Origin: Megalobrama amblycephala | Lineage: Eukaryota; Chordata; Actinopteri; Cypriniformes; Xenocyprididae | NCBI RefSeq assembly: GCF_018812025.1 | Contig: NC_063045.1 | Coordinates: 57,550,957 to 57,614,956, forward strand | Reading direction: 5' to 3' | Length of the DNA: 64,000 nucleotides | Shown here: piece by piece, positions 13,081 through 30,054 of the stretch | Layout: each line of letters begins with the position of its first letter | Position numbering within the stretch: the first letter of the stretch is position 1 | Translations under genes and position numbers: made by a program | Notes under the pieces: model-generated | Databases searched by the model: none | What the model saw: only the letters and a program-made list of their open reading frames with translations | Told to the model about the DNA's origin: nothing

Positions 13081-13275
13081 TGAAAATGTCACAACCATTT
13101 TAAGAATTTTATTTTAAATATTATTTACTTGTTTGTTTTTTTTATTTAAAACATAATGAAAAATAAATATTATTAATAAAAATAATTTCTAAAGTAGACC
13201 ATAAAATAGACTATTATTTATTTATAATAAATATAATACAAATAATTTAAATAAACAACAATAAAATGAATTTAT

Positions 13276-13342
<67 letters not shown>

Positions 13343-14267
13343 GATAGACAATTAACCATTTTAAGATTTGTATTTTTACATTTTGTTTGTTTGTTTGTTT
13401 GTTTGTTTTTATTTAAAATACAACGATAATAATAATAATAGTAATTCAATTTATAAAATAGACTAATTATAAAATAAACTATTAATTATTTGTTTGTTTA
13501 TTTATTTAAAATATAATTAAAAATAATAATTACAAATTATAGTACTAAAACTAAAACTAATAAACTATTTATTTATAGTATATATATAATACAAAGTAAA
13601 TTTAAAAACAACAATACATTTTATTTATGATAAATAAACAATTAACCATTTTAAGAATTGTATTTTACATTTTTATTTGTTTGTTTTTATTTATTTAAAA
13701 TATAATGAAAAAAAATAATAATAATTACAAAACATATAGACTATTTATAAATAATACAAAATAAATTAAATAAAAACATGAATTTATGATAGATAAATAA
13801 ATACATAATTTTATTAATTTTATTTTACATTTTGTTTGTTTGTTTTTTATTTAAAATATAATGAAAAATAATTTATAAAATAGACTAATTATAAAATAAA
13901 GTTTTTATTTATTTAAAATATAATGAAACCTGCATAATACAAATAATTTATTAAATAGACTATTATTTATTAATAATAAATATAATACAAATAAATTAAA
14001 TAAACAACAAAAATATGTATTTATGATAAACAAGTAAATAACCATTAATAATTTTATTCAAAATTTTATTTTTGTTTTTATTCATTTAAAATATGATAAA
14101 TAAACAAATAATTAACCATCTTAAGAATTTTATTTTACATTTTATGTTTTTGTTTTTATTTATTTAATATATTTTTATTTTAATAAATTTTTTTAAATAA
14201 ATAACAAGAATAAAAATAAGTTAAATAACAATAAAATATATTTATTTATGATAGACAGACTCATTGA

Positions 14268-14340
<73 letters not shown>
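13081..14340. repeat. AT-rich low-complexity block with (GATA)n and (GATT)n
   Basis: (GATA)n lies at about 13276-13342 and (GATT)n at about 14265-14340. Between them are repeated degenerate units (attaaccattttaagaattt, tatttaaaatataatgaaa), suggesting old tandem duplications. Confidence 0.8.
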
Positions 14341-14407
14341 CTGATTTTTCTTTTGATTTGGTGGTGAAATGTGACCTAGACATGTTGTAGGGAGCTTCCT
14401 CTAGTAG

Positions 14408-15687
<1,280 letters not shown>

Positions 15688-16183
15688 TACACTACCGTTC
15701 AAAAGTTTGGGGGGTCAGTAAGATGTTTTTGAAAGAATTCTTTTGCTCTCCAAGGCTGCATTTATTTGATCAAAAATACAATAAAAACAGTAATATTGTG
15801 AAATATTCTTTACAATGTAAAATAACTTTTCTATTTGAATATATTTTAAAATGTGATCAAAGCTGAATTATCAGCATCATTACTCCAGTCTTCAGTGTCA
15901 CATGATCCTTCAGAAATCATTCTAATATGCTGATTTGCTGCTCAAGAAACATTTCTGATTATTATAAATGTTGAAAACAGTTGTGCTGCTTAATATTTTT
16001 GTGGAAACTGTGATGCATGTTTGATGAATAGAAAGTTCAAAAGAACAGCATTTATTTGAAATGGAAATCTTTTGTGACATTATAATGATCTTTACTTTTA
16101 ATTTAATGCATCCTTGCTGAATAAAAGTCTAAATTTCCCTTTAAAAAAAATCTACTGGCTCCAAACATTTGAATGTTAGTATG
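15688..16183 (+). mobile_element. Core-repeat family copy B
   Basis: The left end, tacactaccgttcaaaagtt, is well preserved. The right end is a diverged inverse (ctccaaacatttgaatgtta). It contains the shared core around 15880-15960. Non-autonomous, no frame. Confidence 0.85.
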
Positions 16184-16198
16184 TGCATATTTATATTA

Positions 16199-17166
16199 CA
16201 CAGCAAAAACCCCAGTGTTAAATTAACTCTCATCAGAGTTTATTTGAGTCCACACTCAAGAGTGTTAAAGTCCTCCTGTAGTGAAAATCAAGTTTTTAAT
16301 GTTATTTGTATGTCTATGTGGTGTTTTAATGTGCTGTAAGACAAACCATGTGCAAATTGCTGAGTATTTTCTCTTTAAAACTGAAGTGAAAAAAAAGACG
16401 CGGTTTAAAATCGCTGGTGTTTCTGACGTCACAAACTACCGTGTAACCAATCACGTCAATGTGTGATCGTCAGCGAGTGGATCTCTGAGCTGGTGTGAGT
16501 GGAGGCGGTGCTAATTTGCATATTTATAGAACCCCGTATACTAAATGAGGCAAGGGTGTAGAGTTACATTCAAGCTGTTTTAAGGCATAAATGTTATTTT
16601 GGTGATCAAAGATGAGTTTTAAGGGATAAAATTGACTACACGGGGACTTTAAAGTGTTAAAATAAGAGTGTTCAAGTTAATGAGATAATTAATTGATTAA
16701 TTAAGTGATGATTGACCATTATTGAAGACACCTGATGTTAACAAGCAGAATTACTGAAGGAGAAAATCACAAATTGAGTCACCATTATGGTGATCAGTGT
16801 TTGCTTACGTTACATTTTGTTTGGCTTCTGTAACTGAGTTATAGGAGCCAGACAAGCAAAGAGAAAATATTATCAGGTGGTGTTGGTTATGTTTTAACAT
16901 AATCATCATTTGACCCGAATCACCAAACTCATTTAGAGCCCAATCTCAGAGTTAGATTCACATAACTAAGCAAACACTGATCACCATAATGGTGACTTAT
17001 AATGTGCGATTTTCTCCTTCAGTGATTCGGCTTTTTAACATCAGGTGTCTTCAATCATGGTCAATCATCACTCAATTAATCACTTAATTATCTCATTAAC
17101 TTTAACACTGCTTCAGTGTTAATTGGGTGTGGAGTCAAATAAACTCCCGGGAGAGTTTTTGCTGTG
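16199..17166. mobile_element. Foldback element with cacagcaaaaac ends
   Basis: The ends (cacagcaaaaac and its inverse near gtttttgctgtg) are followed by inverted subterminal segments containing agtttatttgagtccacac. A second inner pair of long arms lies at about 16665-16805 and 16972-17110, matching around cctgatgtta / taacatcagg and ccattatggtgatcagtgtt / its inverse. The element is almost entirely palindromic and non-coding. It is split by the TTAA element at 16269-16648. Confidence 0.78.
16269..16648. mobile_element. TTAA-flanked MITE, copy 3 (nested in foldback)
   Basis: TTAA is at 16265-16268 and 16649-16652. The ends are imperfect inverted repeats, agtcctcctgtagtgaaaat on the left versus agtccccgtgtagtcaattt on the right after reverse complement. 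No coding frame. Confidence 0.8.
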
Positions 17167-17673
17167 AATCAACATGAAATCAAATCAACCCTAGCAGGTT
17201 AAATGTTCTCAATGTTCTATGTAAATGTCTGTGGAGGTAAATTGTGTTGTGTGAAACGAAGCTAATTTTCCTGAAATCTTTATCTAACACCAGTGGGATC
17301 ACTGAGAGCCCGTCCTGTCAATCAAATCGACTGTGTTAAGCTAAAGATAATCCAGTCAGGTCTCAAGAGGAAGGTGCTGTGAGGAACACTAGGATAGAAT
17401 CACAGTAAAGAGCAGCATTAAAGATTCCTTTCAGGAAGAACAAAAACTCGAATGCAGTTTTCTCATCTTTCCATTTGAAAGAGCAATTTATACAGTCAAG
17501 ATATAGTCATAGTTCATAGCCATGTTTCAAAAGTTTAGAAAATAAAATAAATTTGTAAATGTTACTAAATCATCAGGGAGTCAAAGTTTCTTCCTTACTA
17601 CTGATAATGTAACAAATGTTTGCACACAGGTGTGTAAAATCACCTGCAGAACAAATGCTAACCTTGCTAAGCA
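17167..17673. other. Intron 6b, unassigned part
   Basis: No feature recognised. Confidence 0.5.
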
Positions 17674-18600
17674 CAGTGCTTCTCAACCAATTTGACTCAA
17701 AGATCCCTCATACTTCAAGACAATGTTCAAAGGCCCTGCATATAGGTGAAGATATTCCTGGTACCTCTGCTGGAATGAAAAAGCTGCTAATTTTTTGTAA
17801 CATTTAAAAAAAAAAAAAAAACCCTTTTTTATTTACACACATTAGGAGTGTAAATATATTAAAATACTGAAATAAAATGTTTTATATACACTCAACAGCC
17901 ACTTTATTACACCTTGCTAGTACCGGGTTGGACCATAGGGGATAGGGAATGATTAAGACTGTGTAAATATGCTTTCCAATGAGGCAAAGACATGCTTTCC
18001 AACACAGTCTGCTCCGGTCCAGAGGCAGGAGAGCACAGAGCGGATCACAAAAAGTATCGGACCCATTTGACCTATTTGAATGATATATTTTAAAGTGATA
18101 TGTTGTAGATTAGGAGGAGAAACAGTTAAAGATTAGAAGAAAACTGAGGCTTTACCAAGCTCAACAGCTTTGGCCGAGCTGATATAAACGAAACACTATT
18201 GGCTATTTTTAAAAAGGGGAGGAGCTGTTTGATATGTCCCGCCCTGTCTTCCTGTTTCAGTTGAAATTACGTCAACATATTGAATAATGCTGCGCGTTTC
18301 AAGGCACTTCAGTGAGACTTTAAGGAGCAGTTGTACAGGTGTACCTAATAAAATGGCTTGGTGAGGGTGTATACACAAGTAATTCAAATTTAAAAATATA
18401 TATTTCATAATTCTAGAAGTTTCAAGAGTTGAATGTTTTAATACTCTTCATTGGCAATAAATTTACATGAATTTTCCAGTCATTCATGATCAAGAAATAA
18501 GACTTTTTCTTTTTAAAAAAAATAGCAGCTTCTGTGTGCTTAAATATTTTAAAGCTTCTCATAACTAGAAATATATATATATATATATATATATACATAC

Positions 18601-19639
<1,039 letters not shown>

Positions 19640-19915
19640 TATAGAAATTTCCATGGTTTCTTAAGATTTTATACATTTTCATGACTTTTCCTAGTCTAGA
19701 AATTGCTTTTTTAAGTTCCCTCATATATCATTATCATATATCATATTTTTCAACACTGTGGGAGCCCTGGTTATCAATTAAATAAAAATGGTAGTTGTTG
19801 AGGGAACAAATTAAAATAGGAAATGATGTCAATTTACATCTTGGTTTTTAGCTGTTTGAGCTGAAGCATGCTGAGGCCCTCTAGTGGGTCCCGACTCCCT
19901 GGTTGAGAACCAATG

Positions 19916-20461
<546 letters not shown>

Positions 20462-20513
20462 TAAAATCTCCCAAGCAAAAATCCTCAACTGTTGTGCATT
20501 ATTTGTTTAATAA

Positions 20514-21625
<1,112 letters not shown>

Positions 21626-21720
21626 GAGTCATCCTGTATATTCTGTTGGTGGGGTATCCTCCATTTTGGGATGAAGACCAGCACAAGCTCTATCAGCAGA
21701 TCAAAGCCGGGGCTTATGAC
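21626..21720 (+). CDS. camk2b: camk2b exon 9 (kinase C-lobe)
   Basis: 95-nt exon between gttgcag and gtgagt. It reads [18 protein letters not shown] then [19 protein letters not shown] agrees with beta and gamma rather than delta (HRLYQQ). Confidence 0.97.
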
Positions 21721-21797
21721 GTGAGTCCCCTTTGGTTTCTATCATACAGTACAACTTGTGGAGTCAAAATATAACCATACTCCTATGTTTCCTATAG

Positions 21798-22031
<234 letters not shown>

Positions 22032-22216
22032 TGAAACTACATTTTTGAAATGTAAAATGTGGCAGGACTTAATTTTTCCCCCCTTTCCCTTAATATTAAC
22101 CATTCACAATAAGTCCAGGAATGTGTACTATATAAATAGGATCAGTTTTAGTTCCATATTAACCTTAAGACCCAAAAGTATATGCAAAACAATTCTAATT
22201 TGAATCAATATAATGA

Positions 22217-22324
<108 letters not shown>

Positions 22325-22439
22325 TGATGTCTCTTTTTCAAAGTCATCATACCTGCAACTGAATGCATTTGATCTCTATATGCCTGAAAACCACCAATTG
22401 ATTCCTCTGTTTACCTTATGATCTCTTTCTTGCATCTAG

Positions 22440-22483
22440 GGTGCGAATATTGACCACCATGCTGGTGTCGCGCAATTTCTCTG
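22440..22483 (+). CDS. camk2b: camk2b exon 12 (calmodulin-binding end), with 1-nt insertion
   Basis: This exon lies between tgcatctag and gtaagt and is 44 nt long, while the vertebrate exon is 43 nt. The expected protein is GAILTTML then VSRNFS. Here GGT GCG is followed by an extra A (AA at 22446-22447), and everything after the insertion reads correctly in the +1 frame (LTTMLVSRNFS). Read as written, the transcript would shift frame here and stop in exon 17 when joined through exons 13-16. No other AG acceptor rescues the frame. LTTM contains Thr305/306, the inhibitory autophosphorylation sites. This is either a sequencing or assembly error or a real loss of function. Confidence 0.9.
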
Positions 22484-22985
22484 GTAAGTTCACATCAATC
22501 CTGTTGTATAGACATTGTGCTCAGAAAGACAAAACCCAAAGGCCTGAACAATCACTCAACCATGTTAGATGAACTATTTGACTTCTTGAGTAGAGAAATA
22601 AAAACTCATTAAATGAATCAGACTTCTGTTCTAAAAGCCTCAACACAAACTCTTATTACCAGTGTTAATTTAAAATATTTATATACTATTATAGCATAAA
22701 TTATTATTATTTTTAATTAGCACTTCCTGTTATATTTTCACTTTTAAGTTTCAATAATCTATGTGATTTTGTTGTTTTTATAGGGTTTTTTTTTTTATTA
22801 TTTAGCTTTAATTTATTTTTATTTCAATTTTAGTACCTAACTAGTGCAGCATTTCTAGTTTTTGTGTAAGCATTTTAAGTTTACATTTTTCATCTAGTAT
22901 TTATATTTTATTTTATTTCAGCTTTACTCCAAAAACATTTTCAATAGTTTTTGTTGTAGTTAACAAAAACAACACTGACTCTTAA
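22484..22985. other. Intron 12, first part
   Basis: AT-rich in 22660-22980. No feature recognised. Confidence 0.55.
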
Positions 22986-23375
22986 AGGAATAATTCACCC
23001 CAAAATGAAAATTGCGATCATACCAAACTCCTATGACTCTTTTTCATCCATATAATTATGCAATTTCCATACATTGCAAGTGAATGTTGACTAGCAGCTC
23101 TAATGATTACAAAACAAAAATGAGTTCATGACATTTGTGTGCTGTTCCAAATCTTCTGAAGCAAAGTGATAGCTTTGTGTAAGAGTAAAAGCTTTTTTTC
23201 CATATGGCTTCTGAAGTAATTTAGTATGTGTATATAGAATATAGCTGACAAGTAAAATGGAGCTTTTATTGTGCTTTTTGGATAGTGAAACGGAGGAATG
23301 GAAATCAGTCGGTTTGGAGTGACATGAGGGTGAACAAATGATGACAGAGTTGTCATTTTTGGGTGTACTATCCCT
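22986..23375. mobile_element. TTAA-flanked MITE, copy 4
   Basis: TTAA is at 22982-22985 and 23376-23379. The ends are inverted: aggaataattcaccc on the left, and agggatagtacaccc after reverse-complementing the right. No coding frame. The same end sequence appears at 35542-35824 and at the right edge of 54487-55681. Confidence 0.82.
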
Positions 23376-23379
23376 TTAA

Positions 23380-24322
23380 ATGGTCTATTTAAGTATTTAT
23401 GCTATTAATAAATCCTGCCTTGAGCTTAATGCACCAGACACTTCAGTACAAAAGGAAATCTCGCAGCTAAGGGAATGATACACGGTTTCTTATCCGACTG
23501 TTCGATTTTGGAGTGCAGCTGGACGTTCAGAGTCGGGCCGTGTCCTGACAGATTGATTCAGAGACGTGTGGTTCTGTAGGAAGTGCGTGTCGTTTGTGAG
23601 CAGCGGGCCACGTGTTTTGGATGTTTGTGGCTGTGCCAAATGCTGCTTGTAATAACTGGCGTTTATAATAACATGTGATTTATATCTGCTGTAATGAAGC
23701 ATCTGCTCTCTCACATCCCGACACACACACACACTCACACTCTCTCTCTCTCACTCGCACTTCAACAGCAGGCTGGTGGGCGGAAGCAACAGTGTTCCTG
23801 TTTGAGGAGCGTTTTAGATGGCCTCTCTCTCTCTTTCTTGCTCTCTCCGTCGGTGGCTCGTCACCCGTCCTCTCTCTGCTCTCATTACTGTAATTACCTC
23901 ATCCCGCGGGGTGACTCAGTGGTAGAGGAGGCGTGGGAGTGTCCGAGCGTCACTCCACACACTTTCCCTCATATGTCATTCCCTTATTCTTTATCCTTAT
24001 TCCTCTGTTCACTCTCTTTTTTTAAAAAGTGACATTTTATTTTTTCCTTTTGAAGTTCAGTTATAATTTAGTCAAGGTTTCTTGCACCTTAAATTATAAA
24101 GTAAATTAGTTTTTCATGACTATTTTCCACAATTTATTTTTAGTGCTATCGAATGATTATTTCCATACAAAATAAAAGTTGGTGTTTACATAATATGTGT
24201 GTACTGAGTATATAATATATATATATATATATATAAATATACACACATGCATGTATGTATTTAACAAAAATCTATTATATTTATATATAAAATCTATTTA
24301 TGTAATATAAATTTTGTGTGTG
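23380..24322. other. Intron 12, pyrimidine-rich part and AT repeats
   Basis: A TC-rich stretch lies at 23740-23900 and short (TA)n at about 24205-24234. No exon supported. Confidence 0.55.
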
Positions 24323-24570
<248 letters not shown>

Positions 24571-24572
<2 letters not shown>

Positions 24573-25673
24573 GGGGTGTAATGGTACACAAAACTCACGG
24601 TTCGGTACATACCTCGGTTTTGAAGTCACGGTTCGGTGTGGTTTTCGGTACAGCAGGTGGGGAGAAAACTAATCACAAAATTGCTTTTTTTTTATTAAAC
24701 AGTGGTTTACTGAACAAATTGTGTTTTTGTCTGTAAATATATTAAATGAAATTATAACTATAAAAGTTTCTTAAGGTTAAAAAAAATTATCTTTGCTAAT
24801 GGTATAAACTATGTAGAGAGCCCTTACTTGAACATTATGCTACTATAATATTAATTGTTAACAACTGAGCCCAAACTATTAGCCTAAATTCAATTGCTTT
24901 TTATTTTTAGATAAAATAATCGACGCTCAAATAACAAATTGTATGCAAACATGTAAGCTGCACATAAGGCAGTTTTTGCATTAACTTCTAAATGTTTTTA
25001 CTCCAATCCGTTGTTGAAATATAATCATTTCTACACAGTGGTTGTCATTTTCATGACAGATTTATATAAACATACATTAAATAATCAAGACATCACTAAA
25101 AGGTTAAGTAAAATATAATGAATATATAGGCTAATACAGTGCATATATTAAGCGAAATAGAGATATTCTCTAGCGAACTTTGGACACTGAATGGCTTTTC
25201 TGAGGTAAATGCTACATGACATATTGTTTACAAGATTTCATTGATGTCTTTCCGCCGTTGAAACACTGATTGAGCGATTACAGGAGATATGACCGTTTCA
25301 GTAAGTTGTACTGTATCTTTCAACATACCTTCAGATGTTCATTCATGATTATTCTGTAACTAGTATTAAACAGGAAGAGATAATCGCGTTCGCTCGCGCT
25401 GCCGGTGGAACTGGAGCGCCTGTACAGTGATCTGTCACGCCGCATAAAAGAGCATCAAAACGGCATTTTCTGTTTGAATTTCGGGATTTCGTGGACAGAA
25501 TTTGAAGAATGACACTTTGTTTCTTATCGAAAGTAACAAAACGCAGAGCTTATTGTGATTATTGTTGGTTAGGCTACAATGTTGCAATGCAATGCTTCGG
25601 TACACGTGTGCACCGTACCGAAAGCCCTGTACCGAAACGCTTCGGTATGAATACATGTACCGTTACACCCCTA
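24571..25673. mobile_element. hAT-like element, taggggtgtaa ends, copy 1
   Basis: The ends are taggggtgtaatggtaca and, reverse-complemented, taggggtgtaacggtaca. It is inserted in (TA)n DNA, with flanking octamers tatatatt and tatatata. About 1.1 kb with no intact frame. The outermost taggggtgt is shared with the element at 45494-46595, which has a perfect 8-bp duplication typical of hAT. Confidence 0.85.
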
Positions 25674-25786
25674 TATATATATATTAGTAGAAAAAAAATT
25701 GAGAAATTGGCCATGATTAAAGAAAATTTTAGAAAGCAGGTGGGGTGTTCATTCAGTAATTCAGTAAGCTCATAAAAAGTCTTTTG

Positions 25787-27580
25787 TTGGGTTGGCAAAA
25801 GTACCGACATCGGTACCAAGTCAGTACTGAAATTTAAAAAATGTGACGATACCAACATTTCCCCCTAGCATTTTGAGTGCTGTTTAGTGGATTCTTAAAC
25901 ACCTCTGATTGGTCATTGTGTTCACACGTTTAAAAGATATGTCTGTGATTGGCTACCAGGCCCGGATTGGCTAATCGGGAGCACCGGGAGAATTCCGGTG
26001 GGCCGGTCTGTTTATTTGGCCGCGAGGGCCGGTGTTGTCATGGCACTGGGTTGAAATATGGATGCTCTAGAAACTGTGGACGAAAAAAACATTCAGTGAC
26101 GGATTTACTGTAGGCCTGGACGACATGGGCAACGGGCCAGGGTGGCACGGGGCACCCGTGCAAGAAAAAACAAACAAACAATCAAACAAACGAATGCGCG
26201 ATCGGGTTTTTACCGCTCATTTGCACACAACGTCAATGATATCATGTCACTCGGTGGGTAAATTAACCTGGTCGGGAGGGACTCTGAGTGTGCGCTCGGA
26301 GAAGACAACTCACTCAAAAGTATACGAGAAGAAGGGATGAGGCGACGTCTGTGGGGACAGCGGGACAAGTTCTAAATCAACACTAAATTATGGTATGGCA
26401 AAAGGTCTAAGCCACCGGAGGCCGATTTAAGTAACGTAAATAAATAAAAAGGAAGAGGGGAAAACATGCAAAAGATAAAGGCATGTATGCAACTTACTCA
26501 TATCGTAATAATAGTAGGCAAATAATAATATATAGGGCCTATCACTTATGTTATGTTGCTTGCTATGCTATTACACATTGGCCAACAATATTCATTTTTC
26601 TGTCCAACTAGCTTACATAACCAGACAGTAAAATGTGATTTTGTAACTTGTAACTTTTTTTAAACAAACGTAATAGCCTACTTTAATATTTTACTGTAAA
26701 GTTGTAGGATTTATGGTATTTTGTGTTATTTATTTGCCTCAATTTGTAATAATTTAAGTATATACATTTATATAAAATGGCAAAATTTTATATTAAATCC
26801 ACTTTAATAAAGATCTACATTTCTACATTTAATTAATAGTGATAGACATGAAAAATGTGCCTGGGTTTAGTGGAGGATTACTGCCATCTACTGGAAAGCA
26901 AACACTTAATTAAATTAAAATTAAAATAACATGAATTTTTAACTACAGCCACTAGATGGCTAGAGAATTAATCAATGGTTCACATTATAAAAGCATTATT
27001 ATAACTATAACTAGTTATAACTATAACTATATCAAATTTTAGCATTTTTTGTACTATCATTTGTACTATCATGGGTATTTGAAGATATTTTGAAAAATAC
27101 AATTATTTACAAGGATGTAGAGAACAGTGCACTTTGCAGACTTATATACTGAGGTTTTAATTACATTATTTTAATATAGTCAGTCGTGAATTAAAGTGGG
27201 CTGGTCTAAGGCATGAAACTCCAGGGCTGAAAATGAGTCCCAATCCGGCCCTGTTGGCTACAGAGATCAACGCTTCAAAAACATGTTCATCGAGTGCTTA
27301 TACAGATACACAGGGTATTCGCTGACAGATGCCTGCTTTCAAACGCTCCCGTGTTTATCTGTGTAAGCGATCGGTGAAGAGCGTTAAATATGTCTATTTA
27401 CAACATGTTTTTGAAGTGTTGATCATTGTAGCCAATCACAGACATGAATGTTGAACGTGTGAACAAAGTGGCCAATTAGAGGTGTTTAAGAATCCACTCA
27501 ACAGCACTAAAAATGCTTGGGGGAAATGGTGGTATCGTCACATCATGACCTGGTACCGAAGTTGGTACTTTTGACAACAC
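25787..27580. mobile_element. Foldback element enclosing a nested hAT-like element
   Basis: The outer arms are long inverted repeats. The left holds caaaagtacc, gattcttaaacacctctgat and gtctgtgattggctac; the right holds their inverses (atcagaggtgtttaagaatc is seen with one mismatch). Flanking sequence agtcttttgtt / agtcctttgtt suggests the target duplication. The centre is split by the element at 25957-27253. Boundaries are approximate. Confidence 0.75.
25957..27253. mobile_element. hAT-like element with perfect 8-bp target duplication
   Basis: The ends are caggcccggattgg on the left and, reverse-complemented, cagggccggattgg on the right. TTGGCTAC is present at 25949-25956 and 27254-27261. 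It sits inside an older foldback element. No transposase frame. Confidence 0.9.
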
Positions 27581-28059
27581 TAGTCCTTTGTTTAAGAATC
27601 GGACTGTACTGTACGCTTGTTTGAACAGACTAAATGTGGGTGAACTTTAGATTGCAGATTGACTTTTTATTAAATAATATCATGTTTTTCATAATATAGC
27701 CCTCTTAATGTCCGGTGAGAGTCCCTATTTCTGTTTACCTCCTCTCTGTCACTTATTTCCCTTTGTATTTTTACTCCCTCTCACAACACCAAAACTCCAA
27801 CCCCCAAATAAATACTTTGCCGTGGCGTTAGATTGGCGCTGGCGTAAGTGGCATTCCCGTGCTGATAGGAGAGAGTGGCTCCCCGAGGAGAGCTTGACAA
27901 GAAAATGAGCCTTTTCTTTATTCCAGAATGACAGGGGAAACCTTATTATATGATTACTACTGTAATGGACTCTCAAAATCCCTCTTTCCGTGTTTCCAGC
28001 TAACTCTCTCCATGCTAACAGACTGCTCTATCCTTTAGTTTCTCTCTCAATGTCTACAG
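27581..28059. other. Intron 12, unassigned part
   Basis: No feature recognised. Confidence 0.5.
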
Positions 28060-29912
28060 CAATGGTTCTCAACTGGTGGGCCATGACCTAAAAATGTACG
28101 TCAAAGGCCGTATGTCTGCGGAAATTTGGTGTAAATTTGTCTGTCGCTTTGCAGAAGATCAGCGCGTTTGCTATAAACATTTTCTGTCAACTCAGGGTTT
28201 GATCTTATTGATAACGCTGCAGTGCGTGTGCCTGAAAGTGTGACATCTGCAATCACACGAAACATGAAGAGCATCGGTTTGATTGTGTTCTCGCGAGAAT
28301 CGGCACAATTCACTTCTCTGCTGAAGATTCATGAAATATCATGAATTTAAATGCATTTAAAAGGCAGGAAAAAACACTGCAGCTGACATGAAAGCTTGAG
28401 AAGGTGTATTAATGCTAATGAAGCTAATACTAGCCTAATATAAGTAAAAAGCTCTCAATAAAAGCAATTACTGAAGAAAACCAGTAATCAGTCAGTAAAA
28501 ATAAAAGAAGAAATGACAAGAAATATGACAAATAAACAATGTTGGGGGTAACGCATTACAAGTAGAGTTACATGATCAGATGACTTTTTTCAAGTAACTA
28601 GTAAAGTAACTAGAGTAAGTGACCCTAACCCTCACTTTTAAATTTACAACAAAATATCTGAGTTAAGTTACTTTGTTTCCCATTTATTGACTGAGGCGTG
28701 AATTTGCATTTCCTTCAGCCTGAGGCTTTGGTGTGAAAGGGACTTTACTTTTGCCAAAAATAGAACTTTTTTTGTTATCAATATTGTAATGCATTACTTT
28801 TAACAGTAACTTTCCCCAACACTGCAAATAAATAGCAGAAGAATGGAATAAACAGTTTTTTAGGTAGATCTAACAGTAAAATTAAAGTAAGAAATGCTAC
28901 AGATAAAGTAATAAATGTAAAATAAAACTGCACAATCTTCAGTGTATTAATTAAACTTACATTAATTCTTATTAAAGCTAAAATGTTGAATAATACTTAA
29001 CACAATCATAATTCATTCAATTTTTAGCATTTTAAATCAACTATTGCCTGAAACAAGCAATTCACGATTTAAAAATCAATGTTTCAAGATCAATGCATAT
29101 GCATCAGCAGGAAGTGAATCATTTTACTTTCCCAGAATAAAATCTGCTCAGAATGTTATCTGTGTAGCCTAAGGCCACATCCACACAAAGCCAGAGTTTT
29201 CCCTATCCAATCTTTTTTTCCTTAAAAATAAGAAATATCTGTCTTAAGAAATATCTGCATACACACTAAACCACTGAAACCGACTCAAAACGATGTAGTA
29301 TACATGCTAGACCAGTATGTGGCGCTGTAATTCTGCCACAGAGATGCACTAAAAGCAGAGAAGAAGACTTGGAGCATGCACATAATCCTTGCGCGCTGTA
29401 TACAAACTTTAGTAAAGCTTAGAAATAAAGCTTTATTTTAGTAAAGCTAATAGGCTCAGTAGCTTCTGCGGCATGAACACGTTGTTGTTGTTGTTGTTGT
29501 CACTGTTACGTGACGTAGCGGCGTCTGACTAGGGTTGTGACGTGGGGTGATGACATCATCGTTTCAAAAAATATACGGATTGGCTGTACACATGAAAACG
29601 CAAGGCTGTCGTTTTCAGATTTATCCACTCTGGGAGTCGATTTCAAAAAATAGCGGTTTCAGGCTCCCAAAACGCCGGATCCATCTGGACGAAATGCTGA
29701 TATGCTTCAGCTAAGCGTGTCTCTGTGTGGACTGGCTCTAAGTTACCATGGTTATAAACATCGCAAAAAAAAAAACACTTCAGCTTTTCAAACACGAAAA
29801 AACTAATGGAAATTTTACCTAAATCTGGCCTTCTGAAATGGGCTTTTTTCGGTTATTTTTGAGCACTACACAATTTTGATACTGTGTCGGCAAAACCAGT
29901 TGAGAAGCAGTG
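28060..29912. mobile_element. hAT-like element, caatggttctcaactgg ends
   Basis: The left end caatggttctcaactgg and the right end, reverse-complemented, cactgcttctcaactgg agree at 15 of 17 positions. Flanking octamers share only gtct. It contains at least one further inverted-repeat element at about 29168-29743. Its right edge lies only 50 bp before exon 13. Confidence 0.6.
29168..29743. mobile_element. Nested inverted-repeat element, agccacatccacacaa type
   Basis: The left end (taaggccacatccacacaaa) and the right end, reverse-complemented (tagagccagtccacacagag), are similar. The interior is non-coding. Boundaries are approximate. Confidence 0.45.
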
Positions 29913-29961
29913 GTCTTTGGCACGATGGGCATATATGTGTGTGTCTGTGTGTGTCTGGCAG

Positions 29962-30054
29962 TGGGCAGGCAGACCACGGCACCCTCCACTGTCTCTGCGG
30001 CCGCCGCTGCAGCCGCCGCTGCGGCAGGTACAACTGCCGGTCTGGTGGAACAAG
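29962..30054 (+). CDS. camk2b: camk2b exon 13 (variable linker, poly-Ala)
   Basis: 93-nt exon between gtctggcag and gtagcc. After the shared Val it reads GRQTTAPSTVS, ten alanines, then GTTAGLVEQ and the first base of Ala. VGRQTTAP and GLVEQ identify the beta-type linker exon. Mammalian beta has a short mixed stretch where this gene has an uninterrupted run of ten Ala. The codons are mixed (gcg, gcc, gct, gca), so the run has partly diversified. The length is a multiple of 3, so the exon can be skipped in frame. Confidence 0.95.

Noticed and set aside
22441..22483. Exon 12 read from 22441 (43 nt, in frame) to avoid the insertion
   Set aside because: It would need a GG acceptor in place of AG; an extra A inside the exon explains the data better.
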